A stretch of 64,000 nt of DNA from Paenibacillus monticola (GCF_009664975.1 NZ_WJXB01000001.1:620001-684000), one strand, 5' to 3'. Counted from the first letter of the stretch, positions 52,318 through 62,345 are shown. Numbers and translations are program-made. The notes: generated by a model not told the origin, from the letters alone.

Positions 52318-52330
52318 TGACCTGAGGTCA
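52318..52330. promoter_or_regulatory. Perfect palindrome upstream of the nucleoside transporter operon
   Basis: TGACCT-G-AGGTCA, a six-base inverted repeat around one central base, sits between the cre-like site and a TATAAT at 52363-52368. It looks like a dimeric repressor operator. The cognate regulator is unknown. Confidence 0.45.
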
Positions 52331-52433
52331 TTTATAGACTGGATTTTAGGCTTTTTTGCAGTTATAATTTGATCTAATGGAATGTCCAAGCAGAACACAG
52401 AAGACATCCAATTCTTAAGGGGGATCACTATCG

Positions 52434-53507
52434 ATGAAAAAGATTTTTAAGCTATCTCTTGTTACGATGCTGGCATTCACAGTTGTTTTAACGGGTTGCG
52501 GAAACAACAATGCTAACTCTGGCAATGCCGCAGAAGGAAACACTAATGCAGCAACTAATGCACCAACAGAAGCACCAACGGATGCTCCTAAGACTGATGT
52601 TAAAGTCGGCCTGGTTACTGACGTAGGCGGAGTTAACGACAAATCCTTTAACCAATCCGCTTGGGAAGCACTTGAAGCACTCAAAACTGAAGCGGGTGTT
52701 GAAATTAAATATCTGCAAAGTAAATCCAATGCTGACTATGAGCCGAACCTTAACCAATTTGTTAAAGACGGCTATAACCTAACTTGGGGTATTGGTTTTG
52801 ACCTAGGGGATGCAGTTCTTAAAGTAGCTACTGAGAATCCTACTGCTAACTTGGCCATCATCGATAGCGTAGTGGATGCTCCTAACGTTGCATCCGTTAC
52901 TTTCTCGGAGAATGAAGGTTCTTTCTTGGTTGGTGTTGTTGCCGGTCTGACAACTAAGACTAACAAAGTAGGTTTCATCGGCGGTATGGAAAGCCCAGTT
53001 ATCAAACGTTTTGAAGTAGGCTTCAAAGCTGGTGTTGCAGCTGTTAACCCATCTGCTGAAGTGAAGATCACTTATGCAGGCGCGTATGACAAGCCAGATA
53101 CTGGTAAATCTTTGGCTGCTACATTGTATGATGATGGTGCAGATATCATTTTCCCAGCTGCTGGCGCAACAGGAAATGGCGTTTTCAATGAAGCTAAATC
53201 CCGTAATAAAGCAGGCGGTGCTAAAGTATGGGTTATCGGCGTTGACAAAGACCAATCCTTGGAATTTGGGGATGACGTTACTTTGACTTCAATGATTAAA
53301 CGTGTTGACGAAGCGGTTAAGAAAGTTTCCCAAGAAGTTGTCGATGGTACTTTCAAAGGTGGTACTACTACAGTACTGGGCTTGAAGGATAACGGTGTAG
53401 GTCTTCCGGAAACATCTAAAGCTAATGTAACTGCTGATATTCTGGCTAAAGTTGAAGAATATAAAGCACAAATCATTGCTGGAACAATCACAGTTCCTTC
53501 TGAGTAA
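52434..53507 (+). CDS. BMP-family nucleoside-binding lipoprotein (NupN-like)
   Basis: Extracellular substrate-binding protein of an ABC importer, 357 aa. The signal peptide ends in the lipobox VLTGC (Cys near residue 22), followed by an Asn/Ala/Thr-rich linker. The periplasmic-binding fold has VGLVTDVGGVNDKSFNQSAW, GIGFDLGDAV and WVIGVDKDQSLE. BMP/PnrA/NupN proteins bind purine nucleosides. The ATPase and two permeases follow on the same strand, as in Bacillus nupNOPQ. The 180-base gap to the ATPase holds two hairpins. Confidence 0.92.
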   Translation: MKKIFKLSLVTMLAFTVVLTGCGNNNANSGNAAEGNTNAATNAPTEAPTDAPKTDVKVGLVTDVGGVNDKSFNQSAWEALEALKTEAGVEIKYLQSKSNADYEPNLNQFVKDGYNLTWGIGFDLGDAVLKVATENPTANLAIIDSVVDAPNVASVTFSENEGSFLVGVVAGLTTKTNKVGFIGGMESPVIKRFEVGFKAGVAAVNPSAEVKITYAGAYDKPDTGKSLAATLYDDGADIIFPAAGATGNGVFNEAKSRNKAGGAKVWVIGVDKDQSLEFGDDVTLTSMIKRVDEAVKKVSQEVVDGTFKGGTTTVLGLKDNGVGLPETSKANVTADILAKVEEYKAQIIAGTITVPSE

Positions 53508-53546
53508 TATCGCCTTAACTATTTTTTTGCACTACAAATAATAAAC

Positions 53547-53591
53547 TAACAAGGAACAAGGCCGGTTTAGTGCTGGCCTTGTTCCTTGTTA
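53547..53591 (+). repeat. 17-bp perfect inverted repeat (intra-operon hairpin)
   Basis: TAACAAGGAACAAGGCC at 53547-53563 pairs perfectly with 53575-53591 around an 11-base loop. No T-run follows. It lies 40 bases after the lipoprotein stop. It could be a 3' stability element or partial terminator that raises binding-protein mRNA over the transporter genes. Confidence 0.8.
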
Positions 53592-53619
53592 AAGTACTGG
53601 CATAAGTATGGCATAGCGC

Positions 53620-53641
53620 TACCGTCCCGTAAGGGGCGGTA
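53620..53641 (+). repeat. Second small hairpin before the ABC ATPase
   Basis: TACCG(T)CCC/GGG(G)CGGTA with a GTAA tetraloop, 45 bases upstream of the ATPase start. Possible transcript-processing element. Confidence 0.5.
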
Positions 53642-53686
53642 CAGCCGTGTCTACATGGTAATATATTCTGTGATGAGGGTGATTCC

Positions 53687-55225
53687 ATGAGTGCTGCGGC
53701 TCCTGTCGTAGAGTTGAAGCAAATCACAAAACGCTTTCCCGGTATTGTCGCAAACGACTCCATTAGTTTGACTTTGGAGAAGGGGGAGATACATGCGCTG
53801 CTTGGTGAGAACGGAGCAGGCAAATCTACTTTGATGAATATCGTATTCGGACTTTATCAGCCCGATGAAGGCAGCATCGAAATCGATGGGAAACCAGTTA
53901 TTATTGATAATCCCAATAAAGCAATTGAGCTTGGCATTGGTATGGTTCATCAGCATTTCAAGCTTGTTGATCCTTTTACGGTAACTGAAAATATTGTCCT
54001 TGGCATGGAACCCAAGAAAGGTCTTAAAATCGACTATAAATCCGCTGCGGAGCAGGTTCGCAAGCTATCGGAGCAGTACGGCCTCCAAGTCAATCCGAAT
54101 GCCAAAATCCATGACATTTCGGTGGGCATGCAGCAACGGGTAGAAATTATGAAAACCCTATACCGCGGAGCGGATATACTTATATTCGACGAGCCAACTG
54201 CTGTGTTAACGCCGCAGGAAATTATTGAACTGATGGCTATTATGAAGCGGCTCGTTGCAGAGGGCAAATCTATTATTCTAATTACACATAAGCTCAAAGA
54301 AATTATGCAGATTTCCGATCGGGTTACCATCATTCGCCGTGGGAAAGTAATAGATACGGTAAAAACTTCAGAAACCAATCCCAATGAGCTGGCTGAGAAA
54401 ATGGTCGGACGTGACGTTACGTTCAAGGTGGATAAGCAGCCTCCAACTGTTGGACAAGCCGTTCTGAAGCTTATAGATGTCAGCAGTAAGAACAAAGATG
54501 GTGTCTCTGTGTTGAATGGATTGAGTTTTGAAGTTAAAGCAGGGGAAATATTAGGCATCGCCGGTGTGGACGGAAACGGACAAAGTGAGCTTATTCAGGC
54601 CATTACGGGATTGCGCAAAATAGATTCCGGCTCTATTAATATGTCTGGGAAAGAAATCGCTAATTTATCTCCTCGTAAAATTACGGAGATGAATGTTTCC
54701 CATATTCCTGAGGATCGCCATAAGCACGGTCTTGTGCTTGATTTCACTGTGAGTGAGAACATGGTACTGGAAACGTACTATAAAAGTCCGTACAACAAAA
54801 ATGGTTTTCTTAACAATGAGGTCATCAATCAATATGCAGAGGGACTGGTCAAGAAATTTGACGTTCGTACAGCCTCTATAGAGAACAAAGCACGTTCCTT
54901 GTCAGGCGGTAATCAACAGAAAGCGATTATTGCGCGGGAAATAGACAAAAATCCGACATTGCTGATTGCGGCCCAGCCTACACGGGGTCTTGATGTGGGG
55001 GCCATTGAATTCGTCCAGAAGCAGTTGATTGAACAACGTGATAAAGGCAAGGCAGTGCTGCTCATTTCATTTGAGCTGGATGAGATTATGAACGTATCCG
55101 ACAGAATTGTCGTTATTTATGAAGGACAAATTGTTGGTGAAGTATTCCCGCAGGATACGAACGATCAAGAGCTAGGACTCATGATGGCAGGCAGCTTGAA
55201 GCGGGGAGGTAATGCGGGTGTATAG
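53687..55225 (+). CDS. Nucleoside ABC transporter ATP-binding protein (NupO-like)
   Basis: 512-aa protein with two ABC domains. The first has Walker A LLGENGAGKS near residue 38, a signature ISVGMQQRVEI and Walker B ILIFDEPTAVL. The second has the degenerate P-loop GIAGVDGNGQS, signature LSGGNQQKAII and LLIAAQPTRGLD. This two-domain form with a weaker second site is typical of ribose/nucleoside importers. GAGGGTG precedes the ATG. The end overlaps the next permease gene by 14 bases. Confidence 0.93.
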   Translation: MSAAAPVVELKQITKRFPGIVANDSISLTLEKGEIHALLGENGAGKSTLMNIVFGLYQPDEGSIEIDGKPVIIDNPNKAIELGIGMVHQHFKLVDPFTVTENIVLGMEPKKGLKIDYKSAAEQVRKLSEQYGLQVNPNAKIHDISVGMQQRVEIMKTLYRGADILIFDEPTAVLTPQEIIELMAIMKRLVAEGKSIILITHKLKEIMQISDRVTIIRRGKVIDTVKTSETNPNELAEKMVGRDVTFKVDKQPPTVGQAVLKLIDVSSKNKDGVSVLNGLSFEVKAGEILGIAGVDGNGQSELIQAITGLRKIDSGSINMSGKEIANLSPRKITEMNVSHIPEDRHKHGLVLDFTVSENMVLETYYKSPYNKNGFLNNEVINQYAEGLVKKFDVRTASIENKARSLSGGNQQKAIIAREIDKNPTLLIAAQPTRGLDVGAIEFVQKQLIEQRDKGKAVLLISFELDEIMNVSDRIVVIYEGQIVGEVFPQDTNDQELGLMMAGSLKRGGNAGV

Positions 55226-56291
55226 ACTCAAAAAAATATTTACCACAGATAGTTATATTGTTCCCTTAGTTGCTATTGTGTTGGGTTTCCTCGTGGGGGC
55301 TATTGTTATGCTGGTTGGCGGGTATGATCCTATCGCCGCTTATGCTGCCCTATTTAAACGTGTATTTGGTAGTCCATATGACTTCGGGGAAGCTGTTCGT
55401 GAGATGACTCCGTTAATGCTAACAGGTCTGGCTGTAGCTTTTGCCTTTCGTTCCGGTATGTTTAATATTGGTGCGGATGGTCAAGTCATGATTGGTATGA
55501 CAGCAGCAACCGTTGTGGGTATCAAGCTGGCCTTCCTACCTTCCTTCCTCCTGGTTCCACTTGCAGTCATTGCAGCGGGTCTGTGTGGCGGTCTATGGGC
55601 TGGATTTGCGGGTTACCTAAAGGCTAAACGCGGGATTAATGAAGTTATCACGACAATTATGATGAATTGGATTGCACTCTTTTTGGCTAATTATATTGTT
55701 AGAACGTTTCTACTGCTTCCGGGTCAGAATCGCTCTGAGAATATCCCAGCTTCACTATCAATGACCTTCCTTAACTCAACCTTCGATAACGCCCGTTTAC
55801 ACTGGGGTACATTGATTGCCATTGCTGCAGCTATCTTCTTCTATATCTTCTTATGGAAGACCAAGCAGGGTTACGAAATGCGGGCGGTAGGTTTGAATCC
55901 TCATGCTGCCGAGTATGCAGGAATGAATGTTGGCCGTAATATTGTGAAGGCAATGTTCATTAGTGGTGTTTTTGCAGGTCTGGCCGGGGCAGGAGAGGTA
56001 TTGGGTGTATTCCATTACCAATCTGTTTTTGCAGCATCTCCAGGTTATGGCTTTGATGGTATTGCTGTTGCTCTATTGGGATTAACACATCCACTTGGAG
56101 TTATCCTGGCTGCGATTCTCTATGGTACGCTGACTTATGGTTCGGCAGGCATGAGCTTCGGTGCTGATGTACCACCTGAGCTTATCCGCATAGTTATAGG
56201 TTCAATCATATTCTTTATCGCAGCACAAGGGATTGTACGCTGGGTGCTCAAACCGTTTTACTTCAAGCGCAAGAAAGAGAAGGTGTTATAA
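55212..56291 (+). CDS. Nucleoside ABC transporter permease (NupP-like)
   Basis: 359-aa inner-membrane permease with eight to ten helices. Family blocks are MTPLMLTGLAVAFAFRSGMF, NIGADGQVMIG, the cytoplasmic coupling motif GLNPHAAEYAGMN and LLGLTHPLGVILAAILYG. ATG 55212 overlaps the ATPase stop and has GGGGAGGT upstream. It forms a heterodimer with the next gene product. Confidence 0.93.
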   Translation: MRVYRLKKIFTTDSYIVPLVAIVLGFLVGAIVMLVGGYDPIAAYAALFKRVFGSPYDFGEAVREMTPLMLTGLAVAFAFRSGMFNIGADGQVMIGMTAATVVGIKLAFLPSFLLVPLAVIAAGLCGGLWAGFAGYLKAKRGINEVITTIMMNWIALFLANYIVRTFLLLPGQNRSENIPASLSMTFLNSTFDNARLHWGTLIAIAAAIFFYIFLWKTKQGYEMRAVGLNPHAAEYAGMNVGRNIVKAMFISGVFAGLAGAGEVLGVFHYQSVFAASPGYGFDGIAVALLGLTHPLGVILAAILYGTLTYGSAGMSFGADVPPELIRIVIGSIIFFIAAQGIVRWVLKPFYFKRKKEKVL

Positions 56292-57242
56292 ATGGATGTT
56301 CTAGGCCAATTGCTGAATACTACGCTTGTATTTTCCACTGCGCTTATTTTTGCCGCACTCGGCGGCATCTTCTCTGAACGCTCCGGTGTAGTAAACATCG
56401 GACTTGAAGGCTTGATGATGTTTGGTGCTTTTGCAGCTGCAGTGGGTGGCTATTACGCTCAAGATGCTGGGATGGGGGCTTGGGCTCCTTGGATTGGTGT
56501 TCTATGCGCAATGGCTGTAGGAGTTCTCGGCTCATTGATTCACGCCGTTGCGTCCATTACCTTCAAGGCTGATCAGACAATTAGTGGCACGGTAATTAAC
56601 TTTTTAGCTGCTGGCAGTACACTATATATGGTCAAACTGTTATTTGATGGTGCAGGCGAGACTCCGTTGATCGATGGTTTTAGCAAAATCTCAGTTCCAT
56701 GGCTCTCTAAAATCCCAATCATCGGCGAAGGGGTTTTTGATTCCTATCCGACAACCTATCTGGCAATAGTGCTAGTTTTAGTTATTTATTTTGTTTTGTT
56801 CAAGACACCTTTTGGTCTGCGTTTACGCGCTGTCGGCGAACATCCAAGTGCTGCAGATACGCTGGGTGTTAATGTTAATCGGATGAGATATATTGGCGTA
56901 ATGCTGAGTGGTATGCTTGCTGGAATGGGTGGAGCTACAATAACTTTAACGACTACAAGCACCTTTGCACACAATACTATTTCAGGTCAGGGTTTTATTG
57001 CGATTGCAGCAATGATATTTGGTAAATGGAATCCACTGGGTGCCTTTGCTGCAGCAGTCTTCTTTGGTTTCTCGCAAGCGATCCGTAATTATGTCCAATT
57101 GTTTGAATGGTCCCAAAATATACCACAGGAATTTATCTTCATGATTCCTTATGTGTTGACCATTATAGTGCTTGTAAGTGCTGTAGGACGTTCCTCAGCT
57201 CCAAGTGCATTGGGTCAGCCTTACGATCCTGGTAAACGCTAA
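56292..57242 (+). CDS. Nucleoside ABC transporter permease (NupQ-like)
   Basis: 316-aa partner permease of the BPD_transp_2 type. ALGGIFSERSGVVNIGLEGL near the N-terminus, the AVGEHPSAADTLGVNVNRMR coupling loop and GFIAIAAMIFGKWNPLGA are diagnostic. Its ATG begins on the base after the previous stop. A terminator 35 bases after the gene ends the operon. Confidence 0.93.
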   Translation: MDVLGQLLNTTLVFSTALIFAALGGIFSERSGVVNIGLEGLMMFGAFAAAVGGYYAQDAGMGAWAPWIGVLCAMAVGVLGSLIHAVASITFKADQTISGTVINFLAAGSTLYMVKLLFDGAGETPLIDGFSKISVPWLSKIPIIGEGVFDSYPTTYLAIVLVLVIYFVLFKTPFGLRLRAVGEHPSAADTLGVNVNRMRYIGVMLSGMLAGMGGATITLTTTSTFAHNTISGQGFIAIAAMIFGKWNPLGAFAAAVFFGFSQAIRNYVQLFEWSQNIPQEFIFMIPYVLTIIVLVSAVGRSSAPSALGQPYDPGKR

Positions 57243-57275
57243 TCCAGCTTATATTTTAATGAAATTGCATTTTCT

Positions 57276-57319
57276 AAAGCTGCCTTTCCGGTCTTTTTCC
57301 GGGGATGCGGCTTTTATTT
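57276..57319 (+). terminator. Terminator of the nucleoside transporter operon
   Basis: AAAGC..GC..TTCCGG / CCGG..GC..GCTTTT imperfect stem followed by TATTT. Confidence 0.75.
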
Positions 57320-57427
57320 GTGTTATCACAAAAAGTGGGCTGATGAACAGGCGAAAGGCTTTTCCAATGAATAGACTGTTTTGAAGAGAAAGATATGCAG
57401 ATAAGTAAATCTTATAGGAGGGATATT

Positions 57428-57769
57428 ATGACACAAGCAGTGACGAAGAAACAGGTCATGAAGCTAGTGGGAAAAAATATTGTTGCGGTGAAAAAGGACG
57501 GCACGAAGGTAACGGGCAAACTGCTGCGGATTTCTGGGAACCGCCTTATTTTGCAGCGCATAAATGGTAAAAGAGTGCAAACGAAAGCAATCATTCCACT
57601 AGTGCTGTTTGATTTGCTGGCTATAGGCACTGCACCGTATGCATATGGTGGCGGCTATGGCGCACCTTATGGTGGCGGTTACGGTTACGGTTATGGTGGT
57701 GGTGGTGTACCTTATGGTGGCGGTTATGGCTATGGTGGAGCACCCTACCCTCCATATGGATTCTTTTAA
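57428..57769 (+). CDS. Small protein with Gly/Tyr-rich repeat tail
   Basis: 113 aa. The first 65 residues are basic and look like a small SH3/Lsm-like beta barrel (LVGKNIVAVKKDGTKVTGKL, ISGNRLILQRINGKRVQTK), followed by a short hydrophobic stretch (IIPLVLFDLLAIG). The last 45 residues are almost only Gly, Tyr, Pro and Ala in GGGYG units (57648-57766 in DNA, built on GGTGGCGGTTA-type repeats). Such tails occur in spore coat and surface proteins, so a coat or matrix role is a guess. AGGAGGG precedes the ATG. Confidence 0.78.
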   Translation: MTQAVTKKQVMKLVGKNIVAVKKDGTKVTGKLLRISGNRLILQRINGKRVQTKAIIPLVLFDLLAIGTAPYAYGGGYGAPYGGGYGYGYGGGGVPYGGGYGYGGAPYPPYGFF

Positions 57770-57790
57770 GAAGTAAATAGAGCTTCTGAT

Positions 57791-58237
57791 TCAAGAGAAA
57801 CGTTTCTCCAGTTCGTAACAAAAGTTTTGTGGTTGATAACGGGCTACGATGTAGCCCAATTTTTGATAAAAGACGAGACCAGCTGTATTGCCAATATCAA
57901 CAGCTACCTTAGCCCGCTGACATCCGCGTGATAGTGCAAACCGCTCTGCTCGGTTCATCAGCATATTCCCCCATCGCTTGCGCCGGGCTGCAGGTGCTAT
58001 GGCCAGCATATCGATGTAGAGCAGATCACCATGCAGCATAAAGTGGACGAACCCCAGTGGATCACTCTCATAGTCGGGACAAGCCACCAATGTGACTCCG
58101 TGACCCATACGCCGGGGTAAATCCTTTCTGACCTGACTGATTACGGATTGCGGCAGATGAGACAAGGGTACAAGCTGACTTTCGATTAAATCGAGGATAA
58201 CTACATCGTCCTGTTTGGGTCTACGAAAACGGATCAT
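57791..58237 (-). CDS. GNAT N-acetyltransferase
   Basis: 148-aa acetyltransferase resembling RimI-type GNATs. IRFRRPKQDDVVILDLI starts the fold, LLYIDMLAIAPAARRKRWGN carries the acetyl-CoA loop (RRKRWG, a variant of Q/RxxGxG), and VAVDIGNTAGLVFYQKLGY ends it. AAGGGGGCG precedes ATG 58237; an in-frame ATG 23 codons upstream lacks a site. The substrate is unknown. It is convergent with the Gly/Tyr-rich gene. Confidence 0.87.
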   Translation of the reverse strand: MIRFRRPKQDDVVILDLIESQLVPLSHLPQSVISQVRKDLPRRMGHGVTLVACPDYESDPLGFVHFMLHGDLLYIDMLAIAPAARRKRWGNMLMNRAERFALSRGCQRAKVAVDIGNTAGLVFYQKLGYIVARYQPQNFCYELEKRFS

Positions 58238-58343
58238 AAAGCGCCCCCTTTCCACGCATTGTCGTACATCATATGTTAACGAAGAGCTGGGCGTTCCAGA
58301 CCCCATAGAATAAGTAGTTGTGACGATTTTTAAAATATGGGTA

Positions 58344-58372
58344 TTGACTAACCGTGTGAGGAATCATATAAT
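58344..58372 (+). promoter_or_regulatory. Sigma-A promoter of the ilv-leu operon
   Basis: TTGACT, 17-base spacer, TATAAT. Transcription should start near 58379, giving a leader of about 450 bases. Confidence 0.85.
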
Positions 58373-58378
58373 GTGTCT

Positions 58379-58743
58379 AAACATTTTATCGATCATACAT
58401 GTATCAGCTATGAAGAGGACGAAGTTTTAAGGGCTCTTTTGATCAGAGAGTGAGAGGAATTGCTGCAACCTCCACCAAAACCCCTTATATACGAGCTCAC
58501 CTCGGAGCTGTTTCCCTGAAAGGTCCACTGGCTAGAGTGGTGGAATTATTAGGGGGAATCGTTTAGTCCGCGTTAGGGACTTCAGGTTACAGAGATTTGG
58601 GCCCAGCCTACATCGATGGATTTTTGTATACCTGATAAGGCGTTGCATCGTGAGATGTAATGCAAACATGGGTGGTACCACGGAAGATCAACCTTTCGTC
58701 CCTCACGCGCTAAGTCTGTGCGTGGGAGGCGAAAGGTTTTTTT
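58379..58743 (+). promoter_or_regulatory. T-box leader, leucine (CUC) specifier
   Basis: The leader has a long stem I region. Its specifier segment GAGCTCACCTCGGAGCTG places CTC (Leu) at 58496-58498, followed by the usual A. The T-box proper GGGTGGTACCACGG is at 58670-58683. A terminator with stem AACCTTTCG...CGAAAGGTT and a T-run is at 58690-58743. Uncharged tRNA-Leu would stabilise the antiterminator and switch on ilvB-ilvN-ilvC-leuA, as in the Bacillus ilv-leu operon. Confidence 0.88.
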
Positions 58744-58833
58744 GTTGTCATGAAAGTCCATTCATTCACCTGATGTATAAAAGACGGTTCGTCGTTTGCA
58801 TAATGAATGTTAAATATCAGAGGAGGAATTTGG

Positions 58834-60576
58834 ATGAGCGCGCAGATACCGGAAGTGCGGTCTACAGAGGAATTACGTGAGAAATGGAATAAACCAGAGG
58901 TGATTTCTGGGTCGGAGATTCTGCTTCGCAGTCTTGTACTGGAAGGAGTAGATACGGTATTCGGATATCCTGGTGGGGCTGTATTGTATATCTATGATGC
59001 TCTGCATGGTTTCACGGATTTCAAACATATTTTGACACGTCACGAGCAGGGTGCAATTCATGCGGCTGATGGTTACGCTAGAGCGAGCGGCAAAGCGGGG
59101 GTCTGTATAGCGACCTCGGGACCGGGAGCAACGAATCTGGTTACAGGTATTGCTACGGCTTTTATGGACTCTGTTCCGTTGGTTGTGATTACAGGTAACG
59201 TGTTTTCCACTCTGATTGGAACAGACGCTTTTCAGGAAGCGGATATTACGGGTATAACAATGCCGATTACGAAGCATAGCTACTTGGTACGGGATGTAGA
59301 GGATCTGCCTCGTGTCATTCACGAAGCTTTCCATATCGCCAATACAGGCCGCAAGGGACCGGTACTTGTTGATATTCCAAAGGATGTATCCGCAGCAAAG
59401 ACATTATTTACTCCAGTAACAACGGTTAATCTACGGGGTTATAATCCGCGTACCGTTCCAAACAAGCTGCAGCTTGACAAGCTTGTGCGTGCGATCGCTG
59501 TTGCCGAACGTCCGATTATCATTGCGGGCGGCGGGGTAATCTACTCCGGAGCGCATGAAGCAATGTTCGAGTTCGTGAAAAAAACAGACATCCCGATTAC
59601 GACTACTCTGCTTGGTCTTGGGTGTTTCCCCAGTGCTGAGGACTTATGGATGGGTATGCCAGGCATGCATGGTACCTATACCGCCAATAATGCCATTCAG
59701 CAGTGTGATTTGCTTATTAATATCGGTGCCCGGTTTGATGACCGTGTTACCGGCAAGCTGGACGGATTTGCACCTAAAGCTAAGATTGTTCATATCGACA
59801 TTGATCCGGCTGAAATCGGTAAGAACGTATCGCCTGATATTCCGATTGTCGGCGATGTGAAGACTGTACTGGAAATGCTGATTCCTGAGGTTGGCCGCGC
59901 AACGAAAGCGGATGCCTGGAGAACGACAATTGCCCAGTGGAAGCAAGATCAACCGCTGCGTTATAAGGATTCAGAGACGGAGCTTAAACCGCAATGGGTT
60001 ATTGAGATGATTAATGAAACGACTAAAGGGGAAGCAATCGTTACTACAGATGTAGGACAACACCAGATGTGGGCCGCGCAGTATTATAAATTCAACAAAC
60101 CGCGCTCATGGATTACCTCAGGTGGTTTAGGTACGATGGGCTTCGGATTTCCGTCAGCGATCGGCGCACAGATGGCTTTTCCAGAACGGTTGGTAGTCTC
60201 CATTAACGGCGACGGCGGCATGCAGATGTGTTCGCAAGAACTCGCTATTTGTGCTATTAATAACATACCGGTCAAAATTGTGGTTATTAACAATCAGGTG
60301 CTTGGCATGGTTCGTCAGTGGCAGAATCTCATTTATGAGAAGCGCTACAGCTATACCGACCTGGGAGGCAGCCCGGATTTCGTGAAACTGGCTGAAGCCT
60401 ATGGAGTGAAGGGCCTTCGGGCCACGAATAAAGCGGAAGCAAATGCAGCTTGGCAGGAAGCACTGGAAACACCAGGTCCCGTATTGGTGGAGTTCGTTGT
60501 TCCTAAAGACGAGAATGTCTACCCGATGGTAACTCAGGGTTCGACCATCGATAATATGCTGATGGGGGATGAATAA
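58834..60576 (+). CDS. ilvB: Acetolactate synthase, large (catalytic) subunit
   Basis: TPP- and FAD-dependent enzyme, 580 aa, first common step of branched-chain amino acid synthesis (pyruvate to acetolactate or acetohydroxybutyrate). The catalytic Glu is in RHEQGAIHAADGYARASG, the FAD region includes GMPGMHGTYTANNAIQ, and the TPP motif runs from NGDGGMQM to NNQVLGM. AGGAGG precedes ATG 58834; an in-frame ATG nine codons earlier lies before the site. IlvN follows after five bases. Confidence 0.96.
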   Translation: MSAQIPEVRSTEELREKWNKPEVISGSEILLRSLVLEGVDTVFGYPGGAVLYIYDALHGFTDFKHILTRHEQGAIHAADGYARASGKAGVCIATSGPGATNLVTGIATAFMDSVPLVVITGNVFSTLIGTDAFQEADITGITMPITKHSYLVRDVEDLPRVIHEAFHIANTGRKGPVLVDIPKDVSAAKTLFTPVTTVNLRGYNPRTVPNKLQLDKLVRAIAVAERPIIIAGGGVIYSGAHEAMFEFVKKTDIPITTTLLGLGCFPSAEDLWMGMPGMHGTYTANNAIQQCDLLINIGARFDDRVTGKLDGFAPKAKIVHIDIDPAEIGKNVSPDIPIVGDVKTVLEMLIPEVGRATKADAWRTTIAQWKQDQPLRYKDSETELKPQWVIEMINETTKGEAIVTTDVGQHQMWAAQYYKFNKPRSWITSGGLGTMGFGFPSAIGAQMAFPERLVVSINGDGGMQMCSQELAICAINNIPVKIVVINNQVLGMVRQWQNLIYEKRYSYTDLGGSPDFVKLAEAYGVKGLRATNKAEANAAWQEALETPGPVLVEFVVPKDENVYPMVTQGSTIDNMLMGDE

Positions 60577-60581
60577 CAGTG

Positions 60582-61061
60582 ATGAAACATACGATTGCTG
60601 TGCTTGTAAATGACCAGCCAGGTGTACTGCAGCGGGTATCGGGCTTGTTTGGACGCCGGGGCTTTAATATTGAGAGCATCACCGTTGGACAATCCGAAGA
60701 GGTTGGTTTATCCCGGATGGTTATTGTTACTCTGGGAGACCAAAGCACACTAGAACAAATCGAGAAGCAACTTTATAAATTGATTGATGTTATCAAGGTA
60801 GTGGATCTTGGTTCGAGACCCATGGTTGCTCGCGAGCTTGCTCTGATTAAAGTGAAGTCGGAGCCAGCGGAGCGGCCGGAAATTATGGGTGTAATCGAAA
60901 CCTTCCGCGCTTCGGTTGTTGATATCGGCAGTACAAGCCTGCTGGTGCAGGCCGTAGGAGATACTCAGAAAATAGACGCGATGATTGAACTGCTTAAGCC
61001 TTATGGAATTAAGGAGCTGTCGCGTACGGGTGTTACAGCGATGATTCGGGGTAATGGTTAA
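60582..61061 (+). CDS. ilvN: Acetolactate synthase, small (regulatory) subunit
   Basis: 159-aa regulatory subunit giving valine feedback and full activity to IlvB. The N-terminal ACT domain has NDQPGVLQRVSGLFGRRGFN and VGQSEEVGLSRMV; a second ACT-like domain carries RVARELALIKV-type RELALIKVKSEP and VVDIGSTSLLVQAVG. ATG 60582 is used; GTG directly before it is an alternative. The 180 bases after it hold a large hairpin. Confidence 0.96.
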   Translation: MKHTIAVLVNDQPGVLQRVSGLFGRRGFNIESITVGQSEEVGLSRMVIVTLGDQSTLEQIEKQLYKLIDVIKVVDLGSRPMVARELALIKVKSEPAERPEIMGVIETFRASVVDIGSTSLLVQAVGDTQKIDAMIELLKPYGIKELSRTGVTAMIRGNG

Positions 61062-61137
61062 ACGTTTTATTTTACGGCTTTAGCGAATTGCTGCTTTTTG
61101 GCATTACATTAGTTAATTGATGAATGGAAATTCCCGC

Positions 61138-61210
61138 GTAAAGAGCGGGAGCTTGAAGAGCCGCTTGCGGATCTTGCCGGTCTAGCGCTCTTGAAGCACC
61201 CGCTCTTTAC
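61138..61210 (+). repeat. Large hairpin between ilvN and ilvC
   Basis: GTAAAGAGCGGG at 61138-61149 pairs perfectly with 61199-61210. The stem continues inward as GCTT/AAGC and AGAGC/GCTCT, giving about 21 paired bases around a loop of roughly 25. No T-run follows, so it is not a simple terminator. It may be an RNA processing or stability element. Confidence 0.75.
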
Positions 61211-61227
61211 AATGGGTCCCAAATTAA

Positions 61228-62235
<1,008 letters not shown>

Positions 62236-62345
62236 TAACATATATTTAAGATAAAGATCAAACCTATAATGTAATTTTCAGATGCGGCCGTACATATGCG
62301 AGCCGCATTTGAGGGTTCTAGCACAATCTCTAGGAGGTGCTCAGC

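Noticed and set aside
57648..57766. CRISPR-like or satellite repeat
   Set aside because: The repetition is in-frame Gly/Tyr coding sequence without spacers.
58650..58880. 76-codon ORF in the ilvB leader
   Set aside because: It runs through the T-box and terminator and then into ilvB in another frame; it is not a leader peptide.
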